DNA from: Gossypium raimondii | Taxonomy: Eukaryota; Streptophyta; Magnoliopsida; Malvales; Malvaceae | Direction: 5' to 3' | Length of the DNA stretch: 64,000 bases | Assembly: GCF_025698545.1 (NCBI RefSeq) | Contig: NC_068569.1 | Location: 3,658,001 to 3,722,000 of the forward strand | Shown here: positions 27,541 through 43,502 of the stretch, piece by piece | Layout: each line of letters begins with the position of its first letter | Position numbering within the stretch: position 1 is the first letter of the stretch | The notes under the pieces: model-generated | Database searches by the model: none | What the model was told of the DNA's origin: nothing | The model's input: only the letters and a program-made list of their open reading frames with translations | Program-made: the position numbers and the translations under genes

Positions 27541-27715
27541 TGTGTTAGCAATGGTTAGCTTAGAGACTGTTAGTCTGTTATCAGTTAGTTACTTAGTCTG
27601 GTGTATAATTGGTTAGAAGCAGTTACTCCTATTCGAGTATATAAACATCAACTAAGCAATTTCTCAGTTAATTCATCTCTTCCAATTTGTTCCTTGCTCT
27701 TGTTGATTAATACAG
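27541..27715 (+). mobile_element. LTR-like fragment, possibly Copia solo LTR
   Basis: About 175 bp starting TGTTAGCAATGG and ending near AATACA, with a TATA-like GAGTATATAAAC in the middle. This is the layout of a short plant LTR. No internal retrotransposon region is present, so if real it is a fossil solo LTR or remnant. It sits about 40 bases after the stop of CCD copy 1 and is absent after copy 2, so it would postdate the duplication. Clear flanking target duplications were not found. Confidence 0.3.
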
Positions 27716-29420
27716 TATGTTACAAACCTCTTTCTTCGTTCTGAGGTTTAATTTTCCAATTCATGTGGTTGTTAAGTACACTCTTCCGTTTGAGGCATTG
27801 ATTTTTGTGGTCTGTCATTCAGCATCTCAGGGCTTCATGGTGTGCAATATAAGGAATATGGGTAAGGCTATATGCAAATTAATAAAAATTTCCACTTTAG
27901 GAAAAAAGAAAGTCCAACATGATTTTTCCAAATAAACATAAAAAGATATTTTAACAACCCAATAAATTTCAAGTAAGAGAAGTTAAATTTACTTGTTTAT
28001 CAAAATTTCATTGGTTGAAATCTTTGGGTTTTGCATCTAAACTCTGCTTTATTATATATATGATCAGAATAAATTCATTTATTAATTGAAAATAATTTTA
28101 AGATATCTAAAATTTGACAAATAAAATGATTAAAAATAAAATTCATATAAATATGAATGCTTGATTTTTATTTTCATTTATGATATTATAATGATTAATG
28201 TAAAATCCACATATATACACCATGGAAGTTTTTTAGGAGGACCGAAATTAAATAGTAATTTTTACGATAGTGAAAATGTAATTTCACCATTTCAATAGCC
28301 TATATCTTTATCATTTTAAAGGATTAAATCAAATATTTTTTTATATTTTAAGAGGATCAAAGTGCATTTTACATTTACTAATTTAAAATTTTAAAATTTT
28401 AAAAATCTAAACGAAAAATTTTCTATTTTAAAGAGTCGAGTTCTTTGCGGTCCCCTAATTTCACCCTCATAATAACTTTAATACATAAAGTAAAAATCAT
28501 ATTCACCACCAAAAAAAACCTTAATACACAAAATAAAAATCCATGACAAAATCATAAATTCAACACTAAGTAAAAATTATAAAAACTATGAAAAATCATA
28601 AAATCATTGAATGTAAACATTTTAGTAGGTTATTTTCAAACCAATATCTACTTTTTTTTCTAGATTATTATTTCAATATAATATATATAAATACTTTATA
28701 AATTTCCACTCATGAAATAAAAAATAATATTTATTTATATAATAAGCATGAGCTATGAAAATCTTCTTTAATTAATATGGGATTTATGACTTTTCCTAAA
28801 AATAAAATGATTTTTAAATTTATGATTACCACTTAAATACAACTAATTCCTAAAATAAAATAAATTATATAACTATAAAGAAACTATATATTGAAAATGA
28901 GCCCACATCTTATATGAATATTCTTGAAAGATATTATATATAAATAAGTATGTAGTGGAACTTATAATGTATTTAAAATATTTAATAATTAATTAAAATT
29001 AGTAAAATTATTAAATATAGACATATCATTTTATATATTATTTAAATATTTTGATTAATTAATATACAATTATATAAGTTTATTTAATATTTTGATACAA
29101 TACTTAGAACTACCCGTAATCTCTCTCAAACTCGTAAATAAAAGGATAAAATAATTCAATCAACTTCGTTTATTATTAAATGAATAAAAATATTGAAACC
29201 CTTTAAATTAAAATAATTAAAAACTAAAATAATAAATAATCAAAAAGTTTTTAATTTTAGAAAAAAACTAAAATAAGATATATGTTGAAATTTGATAACG
29301 ATATGTGATATGTTAAATTAATCAACTTAAAAAATAAAATAAAATAAAATGAGAAAATAATGTATGGGCATAGTTGGTAAAATAACACCCCATTGGTCTT
29401 GGGACTTGGGAGAGTATAGC
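27716..29420. other. AT-rich spacer between the CCD copies, first part
   Basis: No gene is seen. About 28230-28466 carries an interspersed repeat of the GGACCGAAATTAAAT type with partly inverted ends (GGACCG and CGGTCC). The rest is AT-rich. Confidence 0.35.
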
Positions 29421-29798
29421 TAGAGGTGCTCATGGACCGGGCCCAAAAAAATTTCAGCTGCGTCCTAGGCCAGGGCCCAGCCCGACCCAAAATATGGGCC
29501 TGAAATTTTGTCCAGTCTCGACTCGGGAAAAAATTCTTAAGCTCGAGCCCGGCCCGGCCCGGCCCGACCCATTTTTAATAAACACCAAAAATTTATTTTA
29601 AAAATAAAAAAATAAAAAAAGTATTTTAAAAAAATAAAAAATATTTATTATATTCAGGCCGGGCCGGCCCGGGCCAAAAAAGTGGTGCTCGAAACCCGGC
29701 CCATTTTCTAAACGGTATCTTTTTTTGCCCAAACTCATTTTTCGAGCCTATATTTTTACCCGAACCCTCCCATATTTCGGCCGGACCGGGCACCTCTA
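29421..29798. mobile_element. GC-rich interspersed repeat, hAT-like MITE, copy B
   Basis: The 378-bp element starts TAGAGGTGCTCATGGACCGG and ends CCGGGCACCTCTA, so the outer bases are perfect inverted repeats (TAGAGGTGC/GCACCTCTA). Flanks GTATAGC (left) and GTATGAGC (right) look like a slightly decayed 8-bp target duplication, which fits the hAT superfamily. Internal GGCCCGGCCCGG blocks stand out in an AT-rich region. It is homologous, in inverted orientation, to 14035-14619. Confidence 0.65.
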
Positions 29799-31406
29799 GT
29801 ATGAGCTGTGTGGGATTTGTTACGCTGCCCTTTATTTTTAAAGAAATAAAATGATTTTTATTGAAATTTATTATTATCACATAATTACAACTAATGTCTA
29901 AAATAAATTTAATAATATAATTGTAAAGAAATTATACATTTTCTGTTGGTTAAAATGATGTTTTGAAATTATATTCGTAAAGATAATGAAAATTTTGAAA
30001 ATTACGAATTTTTATAAAATTACATAAAAATTGTCACTTGTCATCATTACATACTTTAGTAATTTTTGTATTAAATAAATATTTTTGATATGCTAGGCTA
30101 TCATTTTAAATAAAATAATAATAAAGAAGAATTAGTCAAGTTTTAATTTAAATTAAAATCATGTTAAAAGGATTTTAATATTATTTTAAAAAATCTTAAT
30201 ATTTTTCAATTTAATAATTAAAATAAATAATTATTTGCATTAATTTTAGATGTTGTATTAAATATATATGCATATATATATGACATGCAAGGCTATCATT
30301 TTAGATAAAATAATAAGTTTTAATTTAAAATAAAATGATGTTAAAAGGGTTTTAATATACAGTTTTAAAATCTTATGAATTTAATAATTAAAAATAAAGC
30401 ATTATTTGCATTGGATTATTTTATATATTTATATAGTTTACATTCATTATTATTAATTTTTACGGGTAAATGTTGTTAAATCTACTACCACTCAGTAATT
30501 GGCATAATTTGCTCCACTACTCGTCCCGTTCTAATATGAATATATAATCTTGAAAATCATTATTACTTTCATGAATGTTGGATAAACTTAATTTCGACTT
30601 ATCCCACTGGTTTCAATTTAATTTTGAAGTTAAGTAAATATTTAAACATAATTCTTCAGAAAAATATTTAAAATAAAATAAATAAATTATTTATAATATA
30701 TTATTACAAATTTATCTTTTTAATAAATTTACGTATACAAAAATAAAAATATAATTTTATAAAGTGAAGTAGGGTGTGGGACAAGTAACTATAATACCCG
30801 TTTTATACCTCGTTCAAAAAGAAATCCATCTCACCCCGTTCTGCATTCGCTTTTCAGAAAAAGAAAATCTATACCGCTTAAAACCTATGGATTTGAAATC
30901 CAAGGGATAGTTTGGGTTTTGCATTAACGAAGGCTGCTGCAATTAGGTGGTGAATCTTTCCATTTTTGATTTTTCATCTTATTTCAGTATTTATCATGTT
31001 GGATAAATCGATATGGGAATTCAAGAGTCAAAACCGATGTCTCCCTGTTGGTGTCTGTGAGAGAAGCAGATCCGATTTTCTCAGAAAAGTGCAGAAAAAA
31101 TCCATGAAGGAAGAAATACAAAGAAAATGAAGTTCAAACTTTCTCCGAATCAATCAAACAATCTTTAATCTTTCTTTACGCTGTATTTACAAATAGAGAT
31201 AAACTCATACCTAACTAAAATCAATTATTAACTAATTTCTCACATTTCGTAGCCAAATAGCCAATATATGACTTGGTTTTAGAGTTAAATTTTGATTAAA
31301 AAACAAGAAATATAACTTATTTAACTGCCTCCCAAGTTGGGACGACTTGCTATTATTATTCTTATTTTGTTTTGTTCGACACATTTAATGTTTTTGAGCT
31401 ATCTGT
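29799..31406. other. AT-rich spacer and promoter of CCD copy 2
   Basis: Two similar blocks at about 30110-30270 and 30280-30420 (TTTTAATTTAAA...TTTAATAATTAAAA) resemble the region at about 23850-23980 upstream of copy 1, marking the left part of the duplicated unit. From about 30900 on, the leader matches the copy 1 promoter with extra sequence inserted. No other gene is seen. Confidence 0.45.
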
Positions 31407-34400
31407 ATGTATACTTTCTCGAATTTCATTTCAAGGGCATGCTCCTTTCGAAAGCCCACTCTTTCATTCTCAAACAACTTTAATCTCATCAACCCAACTC
31501 ACCGTCTTGTCTCTTCTTTCAAGGTAAGCAACTCTCTCTTACTGATGAGAATGTAATAATGTGAGAGAGACAACGATTATGTGACATATCTCGTGACTGA
31601 CATACAGCCATTTTTGAGAGAATTGGAACAACATGTTTTTAGAATTGATGTACTACTGAAAGCTGCAGTGAAGAACACTTCTGCTAAGCTGCTTGATGCA
31701 TTTGTAGATTCTACTTTCGAGTTTGTTGACTACCCATTGGACCCATCTCAGGTATATATATAGAACTGCATTTAAGGAATGGAAGCTTTGAATGTTTAAC
31801 TACGTTTGAAAATGTAAACTGGACAGACAAACGCTGCTACAGTTGATGAAATAAAAGAAGCTGCAGTTATCACCAACATCCATGGCAATATTCCATCTGA
31901 ATTTCCTCAAGGAGTCTATATAAGAAAAGGTTGGTTATGATACCGCACAGCTTGAGCTTTTATTATTTTTGTCATATATATATGAAGACTATATGTTATC
32001 AATGGTCGGTTGTATATGATATAAATTTTCCCATCAACTCAAAGGTAAGGAGGGTGTTATAAATTTCCCTTTCTTTCGGTGTTTTGCTGTTGTTTAAGAT
32101 TTTCTGTTTGCATAGGTGAATATATGATATAATTTTATATTGTTTAATAATGGTTATGATTTTGAGGTTATTCCAAAGTAACTTACTGTATCAGCAAAAG
32201 GAAAATCATTAAAAGCTGAGCGGTCAATGGTGACATATAATTTATATTTGCAGGACCGAATCCTATGTTCGGGGGATTAAAGTCAACCAAATCTATATTT
32301 GGGGAGTCAAGTCCTCTGTGGATTGAAGGTGAAGGAATGCTCCACGCTTTGTATTTCAGTAAAAACATTAATGGGAACTGGACTGTTGTTTACAATAACA
32401 GACACGTCGAAACTGACACATTCAAGCTCGAAAAACTTCGAAACAAACTCTCTTTTCTTCGGGTCATCCAAGGGGATCCTCTTGCTGTTTGCACTTCTTT
32501 CTTGCTCAATTTGGTTGGTTTGCAATTGCTTATCCAAACTCCTAATTATATATATATATAATTTTTAGGTTTGATATATTGACAGTGAACGTCTCATTAA
32601 AAAAATATTAATGCAGGTGAGATTTGGAAAACCATTAAAAAATACGAGTAATACCAACATTTTCGAGCATTCGGGGAAGTTGTATTCCATTACAGAAAAT
32701 GACTTGCCTCAAGAGATTGACATCTTAACACTAGAAGCTTTAGGCGATTGGGATGTCAATGGAGCATGGAACCGATCATTTACTGCCCATCCGAAGGTAA
32801 TTCAAATATGTTATTATTGATAAAGATTTTACTCAATAGCAATTAACTTCATTTTATATATGACAGAGAGTTCCAGGTACTGGGGAGCTGGTTACTATGG
32901 GAATTGCAGTAACTAAACCTTTTGTTGAAGTGGGAGTAATTTCAGGTTAGTTCTACTGCATAGAGAACAAATTCGGGGGTTGGAACCTACTGATTATGTC
33001 AATTCTGAAGCTTGTAATTTTAATTTTTCAGCTGATGGGAAGGAATTATTCACAAGTTGGACCTTAAACTCGATAGATGCCCACTTTGCCATGAGATTGG
33101 AGTTACAAATAGGTAAAGTTAGTGTTCTTGCATGTGTGTGGTAAGCTGAAAAATCAGAAGCTACATAATCAAAATAATTTACTTACCTGGGGTTTTGTTT
33201 TGCAGATATATTGTCTTCATCATGGATTGCCCACTAACTATTGATGTAAACAGATTTATTCGTGGTGGCCAGTGAGTTATAGTCTTCATTTTTCTTTTAC
33301 TTAATCAGAACATTTGTTTTTTTGAGTTAACAAGAAATGTTTATTTAGGTTAATAAAATATGAAAGTGAAGGAAATGCAAGAATTGGCATAATGCCTCGC
33401 TATGGAGATGCTGATTCAATTCAGTGGTTTAAAGTGAAACCAAATTGCACTTTTCACGTAATCAATTGCTTTGAGGATGGTGATGAGGTAATAATCAGTT
33501 AAATTATCTACAACATGATTCATGTACCATGAATTTTGAGAGAACTATATATATATATCTGTTGTGAATAGGTTGGTGTATGGGGGTGTAGAGCTCTTGC
33601 ATCAGTCATACCAGGACCTGATCAGGGTTCAAAAAAATTAGAGTGGTTTCCAACAAAATTTAAGCCTGCCCCTGGTAAACCAATTGAAGATGCCATTTTA
33701 GAAGACCACTTATTGTTTCCTCGTCCCTATGAACGGAGACTAAACGTGCAAACCGGGGATGTGAAGGAGAGAAACCTGACAGGGCCTAATCATTTCCCCA
33801 TGGATTTTCTCATGATCAATGGAGCTTTTACAGGTTTGAGAAACAAATATGGTTACACCCAAGTAGGTCACTGCGACTCAAGCCCTGCCCCAGGTAGTAG
33901 AAAAAAATTAGCCCCCATCATTTTTTGATACGTTAAAGATAACATGATGTCTTTTTCATCTGGTTATTTCAGGCATGGAGAGATTTGGAGGCCTTGCCAA
34001 GGTCTACTTTGAAGAGGAAAATAATGAAGAAGTATCAATTAAAGTAGAATATCACATTTTTGAGAAGAACACGTACTGTAGTGGAGCTGCCTTTGACCCT
34101 AAAGAAGGAGGTGTTGAAGAAGATGATGGCTGGATTATCACGTTTGTTCATCACGAAGACACTAGTATATCTGAAGTAAGTCAAACAAGTTCTTTTGGTT
34201 TTTGATGATTCAGAATAAGAGGGGTTAATCTGACATGTATTTTGCTTGAATTCCTTGGACAATATACAGGCTTATATAATTGACACCAAGAACTTCCTCA
34301 ACGAGCCAGTTACTAAAATTACACTCCCATTCAGAGTCCCGTATGGTTTTCACGGGGCATTTATGCCAATCCAACTGCAGATCACTGATTCCTCAAATCT

Positions 34401-34416
34401 GATGAAACTTCCATAG
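31407..34416 (+). pseudogene. Carotenoid cleavage dioxygenase, CCD1-like (tandem copy 2), frameshifted
   Basis: The twelve-exon structure of copy 1 is fully kept: 31407-31523, 31608-31751, 31827-31929, 32254-32513, 32617-32796, 32867-32945, 33032-33112, 33206-33271, 33349-33487, 33572-33893, 33973-34175, 34270-34416. All splice sites and phases agree except exon 7, which is 81 bases against 82 in copy 1. One base is missing shortly after the GATGGGAAGGAATTA stretch. Reading then leaves the family frame before the second iron-binding His (the CHEIG region) and meets TAA in exon 8, giving about 331 residues. The other three His regions (SFTAHPK, CTFHVIN, YGFHGAF) are intact, and there is no other stop. 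It is either a very young pseudogene or an assembly error. The C-terminus retains the family-like RVPYGFH and a longer tail ending in Lys-Leu-Pro. Confidence 0.8.
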
Positions 34417-34595
34417 CTTTCGAAGTATCTATTCGATCAGAAACTCAACTGTTGGATTCAACATGGAACATTCCAATGACCTCCCTCAGCTTAGTATTTG
34501 GGGAATAATCATATATATATATATGCAATTTCAACATGATTACTTTACAGAAATGAAAATCGAGCATTTTTCCATCAAACCGAACCTAGTTTCTC

Positions 34596-36664
34596 TCAGA
34601 AATATGCAATGCTATTACAACAATTCAACATATGTTGAATCCCATCCGTCCACATCTGTTTGTCACCTTTACTCCTGCACTCGAATTCTATTATCCTCTC
34701 TGCAGTCTTAATCCCAAAATAAGCTCTCTGCTCTGCATTGTCTTTTTTCTCCCTTCTTGGCCATGCCGGGATGCCATCATGAACTCCAAAGATCACACCT
34801 GGAAACCACAGTGCAAACTCCATTAACACAACAGGGGTTAAATTAGTAAGAAAGTTTATTTATTTCAAGTATGAGCCAATGAGGCTTAAGCTTACACTTC
34901 TTCTTTTTAGTGTATGTGCCTCCCATATGCTTACTTTTCAGTTTAACCACCACCTGTTTTCATTAAAATGATTATGATCTTTCTCAGATAACAAGCTCAA
35001 AAGCATGCATTTGGAATATGTAGCTAAACAGGTGAGTTTTTTTACAAGGATTTTATACCTGCCAGTTAGAGTTTATGTAGAAAGAAACTTGCTTCCAATG
35101 TAAAGCTCCTGTAATCAACATAAATATGGTGATGAGATGTAATATTTCGTAACTGAATGATGAAGATTGAAGATTCAATTAATAAGGCTCGGGAAAATGT
35201 ACCTTTTCTCGTGCGCTTGAGTAGTTCACCCCCAGTTGCAGCAAAGTTCAATGCTGTTGTGATGTTCAATCCATTACCGTCTTCACCCAAAGCTAAAGCC
35301 CCAGCCTTTTGCAACCTTGCCCTTAAGGCAGCAGCTCCTCGCAAGGCTGCATTTATGCAAAACTGTTAACTATATGTCCTTGAAATCGATCTACAAATTC
35401 ATTCCATTATCATGTTTCAGCTATGTTCCTATTAGCTATTGGTTTCCAATTTATGCTTGCAGCCATGGCAAATTAACAGTAAAGTGAAAAAGGTGAATAG
35501 AGATATGTGAATTTTCTAGCTGGATGAATGAAATTACGTGGAGCAATTTAAAAACCTGTAGCTGCTCCAGCTGTTAGGGTCATTATATCTCCATTAGTTC
35601 TTGCATTAATTGCAGAGTTGACTACTGTTAAGATTTGGTCATGATCAGCTCCCATGTCCTCAGCAATCTCAATGCAGTGAGAAGCTACAAGAGCTGCCGC
35701 AGATGCCATAGCAGTCGGTACTTTAGACAATGTCTTAAGACCTGTAGTTTCCGTTTCCGGTAACATTGCGTTAGAGGCAGTAAGTGCTGCAACGGCAGCC
35801 GCAACACCGGCCACTGATACAGCTGCATGAAGTTGTGCATTATGGGCTCTAATCTCTTGCTTCTTCCTATCTTTCTGATCCTTCAACCATTTCCCCATTG
35901 TTCGCCCTCTTACAATGCTCTTGTATATCTTCAAATTGGTGATAAAGCCAATAATAGTAAGTATATATGTGATGATACTGTTAGGTAGATTGAATATTAT
36001 GACGAGGTTGAACAAGGAGATACCCCATTTTTAAGCAATTGTTGATTAGAAAGAAACTCTGGGTTCAGTGTTTGATGAAGCAAAAATAGTTCCTACACAT
36101 TAGAAAAGGGGTAAATATCTTTTATATGAACATATAACAAACACTGCACATAACATCCACCATTGAAAGACCTGATGTTAAAGAGGATACCTTCAGATCT
36201 TCACTTTCCCTTGGGGAAATTATTGGAGGGCTATCGTCACTAGGCTGCTGCTGAATTAGCTGTACAAAACAAACAAACATGAATATTTTATACTATAATT
36301 GTCGCTTTCTTCACTTGGAAGCAGCCAAACCTATATATTTTATCAAAACTTTGGATTCTTTTTTTCTTCTTACGGATTGTCTTGAATCATGCGTTTCAAT
36401 ATTTCCAACAGAAGAAGCAGATGAAGACTTAATGTCAGCATCAACGCCATTGGAAGCAGCTATATTATTCTTGGCAAGAGCTTTGGAGAGTTCCATGGCT
36501 GACAAACTCCATGATCTGGCAAGAAACTCCATTGGTTCTGTAGGAGTTTCTGGAAGAGGACAAGACAATTGTAACCACCTTGGGGGACCATTCTCATCTA
36601 TGTTTTCCAGCTTCTTTGATGAGCGTCTTACACTGCATGAGCTCACTAACACCAAAACCACCAT
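34596..36664 (-). CDS. FORKED-like / VAN3-binding protein (DUF828 + PH-like domain)
   Basis: Eight exons on the minus strand give 418 residues: 36374-36664, 36191-36259, 36024-36092, 35556-35928, 35203-35346, 35059-35108, 34896-34953, 34596-34798. The N-terminal DUF828 region shows PMEFLARSWSLSAMELSKAL, SPPIISPRESEDLK, LNPEFLSNQQLL, SIVRGRTMGKWLKDQKDRKK and the Ala-rich HAAVSVAGVAAAVAAL. The C-terminal plant PH-like domain runs from ALHWKQVSFYIN to the end (KQMWTDGIQHML). In Arabidopsis such proteins bind the ARF-GAP VAN3 at trans-Golgi membranes and act in PIN1 trafficking and leaf vein closure. The first ATG follows a TTAG that could also be a splice acceptor, so a further upstream exon cannot be excluded; MVVLVLVSS is an unusual beginning. 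The family call is firm, the start is not. Confidence 0.88.
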
Positions 36665-37619
36665 GCGAATTAACAAAGTTAGAACTCTTATTTAGTTTTT
36701 TTTTTCATGAAACATAGGTAAAATCCTTACTTTTAAACTTGTCCACTGCTTCACCTTCACTGAAGCTAAGACTTGGATTCCAACAAATACAGCAAGAACA
36801 AGCCAAGGAAGATAAAGAAACACTTTGACATTTATCATGGGAACTGAATCTAAAATGCATGATTTTTTTTTTCTTTATTGGGAAAAATAAAAGTGGAAGA
36901 GGATATATTCTATTGTACTGGAATCAGGAAAGGCTCCCCCCATTAAAGGCAATTCATCTTTGTCCTCAGCTTCCTGTTTTTCAGCTTGACATATATTTTA
37001 TAAAGAGATCAATGGAATTAAAGAAGAAATTTTTTTTTTTCTATTGAGCGGCGTTGGCATAAGTCATTATTACCTGGGTTCTCTTTTGTCACCATTATCA
37101 GTGGCTAAAGCTAGTGCCAAGGGCCCTCTCTCGCACGCCCGTTGTATATCTTTAGGATTATAACCCAGCACTGCCCAGGAACATATTTCTAGAAATTACA
37201 GAGTAGAGCCCAAACGTTTGATTTGTCATCAAAATGGAAAAGCAAATGATGCACTCAAACTTTACGGGCTCAACTATGCAGTATCCACATTATTTCTTGT
37301 ACACGTACTGATAAAGTTTTCTTTTTGGTACTAAAAGCTGTTAAGGAACCATGTATTGTATCCCACTAATATTTTCTTTTTACTGTTTTTCATTGTACTT
37401 AGTGAACAGGGTTTCTTTGTATCGTCTGAATCAAAAACATTTTGGACCAGATAGTTATATATTTTCCTGGAAAAACTGAATTAGGGTCTGACAAAGAACT
37501 TGTTTTTGTGCACGGTTGGAAACAAACCATGTGAAGTTCTGTTACTCCTGGAGTATTGAGTTTGAATACTTGTCTGACAATTATCTTTCCCAATACACTA
37601 ATTATTATGGGAATAAAGT
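36665..37619. other. Spacer between FORKED-like gene and NPF relic
   Basis: The first 200 bases are the likely 5' leader or promoter of the minus-strand FORKED-like gene. At about 37085-37170 the minus strand can be read as a short peptide-like stretch (LGYNPKDIQRACERALG), possibly an exon relic, but it is followed by stops and I cannot name the family. Confidence 0.35.
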
Positions 37620-38487
37620 AACTGAAAATGGTCTCATTTCACTAAGGTTTCTGAATAAAGCTTGTGTGATAAAGAACCCTCAACAGGACTTAACCTCTGA
37701 TGGCAATGCTTCAAACCCATGGAGTCTTTTGTACAATAGATCAAGTGGAAGAGCTGAAAGCGTTAATCAGAGTGATACCGGTCTGGTCTACAGAATCATA
37801 ATCGCTGTGACATATTCTTTGGATTCTTTTGCAGTAATTCAAGCAAGTACCATGGACCGACATATAACTCCAAAGCTTGATATTCCAGCAGGTTCATTTG
37901 GTGCGTCTGTGATCATCACTTTTGTAGTAGGGATCGCTTTGTATGATCGGATAATTCTTTCTTTAGCATTAAAAATGAAAGGGAAACCGGTTTGTCTTAG
38001 TTTTAAGCAAAGAAGGGAGACCGGACTTCTTTGCTCTTGTGCAGCCATGGTTTCATTAACAGTTGTGGAGTATATTCGACGAGAAATCGCAATCCAAGAA
38101 GGGCTTTCGGATAAACCACAAGCCATGGTGCACATTTCTGCACTATGGATTCTGCCATATGCTATCATGTCCAACTGGGCTTCGGATTTCAATGGAATTG
38201 GACAGAGAATTCTTTTACTCTGAACCATGTCAAGTGTTGCAGCCAATCTTCAAATGTTAGGAGCTTCTGCTGGAAGTCTGGTGGTGAGTTCTATAACAAG
38301 TACAGTCGATAACGTTACTAAAACAAGAGGCGAAAGTTGGATCTCAAGCAATATTAACAAGGGCCATTATGAATACTATTACTGGGTTCTGGATGGCTCA
38401 AGTATTCTCAATTTTATCTATTCTCTAGCTTGCAGCAAGGCTTATGGTCCTTGTCAAGATCATCATGAGACAATAAATGATTGTTAG
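37620..38487 (+). pseudogene. NPF (NRT1/PTR) transporter relic, C-terminal half
   Basis: This matches the last large exon of NPF1-type transporters: RFLNKACVIKNPQQDL, then ASNPWSL, QASTMDRHI, IPAGSFGA, ALYDRIILSLA, GKPVCLSFKQR, AIQEGLSDKPQAMVH, ESWISSNINKGHYEYYYW and KAYGPC. The intact family member would be about 580 residues with 12 membrane helices, and the N-terminal half is missing. The frame changes several times. For example, VEELKALIRVIPVWST is found in a different frame (near 37745) from the flanking motifs, EFFYSE is out of frame near 38208, and a TGA lies at 38221. It is a dead fragment, convergent with VTE1. Living members move nitrate, peptides or hormones across membranes; no such function should be assigned here. 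Confidence 0.88.
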
Positions 38488-38691
38488 TTTCTCATAAGGC
38501 AATAGATGTAATATGACAATTTAACATTCTCTACTTGGTTTGGGCTATTAAAGTTCCTATGATCATATCTGGTTAGGGTTTGCACAAAGGAAGAACAGTT
38601 TTCAATCAAAAGGAGGATTTCTTAAACAAATTGTTGTTATATACTTTATAAAGTCAATGCATTGTTAATGTAATGAATGATCTATCTCTTA

Positions 38692-43502
<4,811 letters not shown>

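Noticed and set aside
37085-37170. Minus-strand peptide-like stretch (LGYNPKDIQRACERALG)
   Set aside because: It is followed by stops and has no neighbouring exons. It could be an exon relic but cannot be named.
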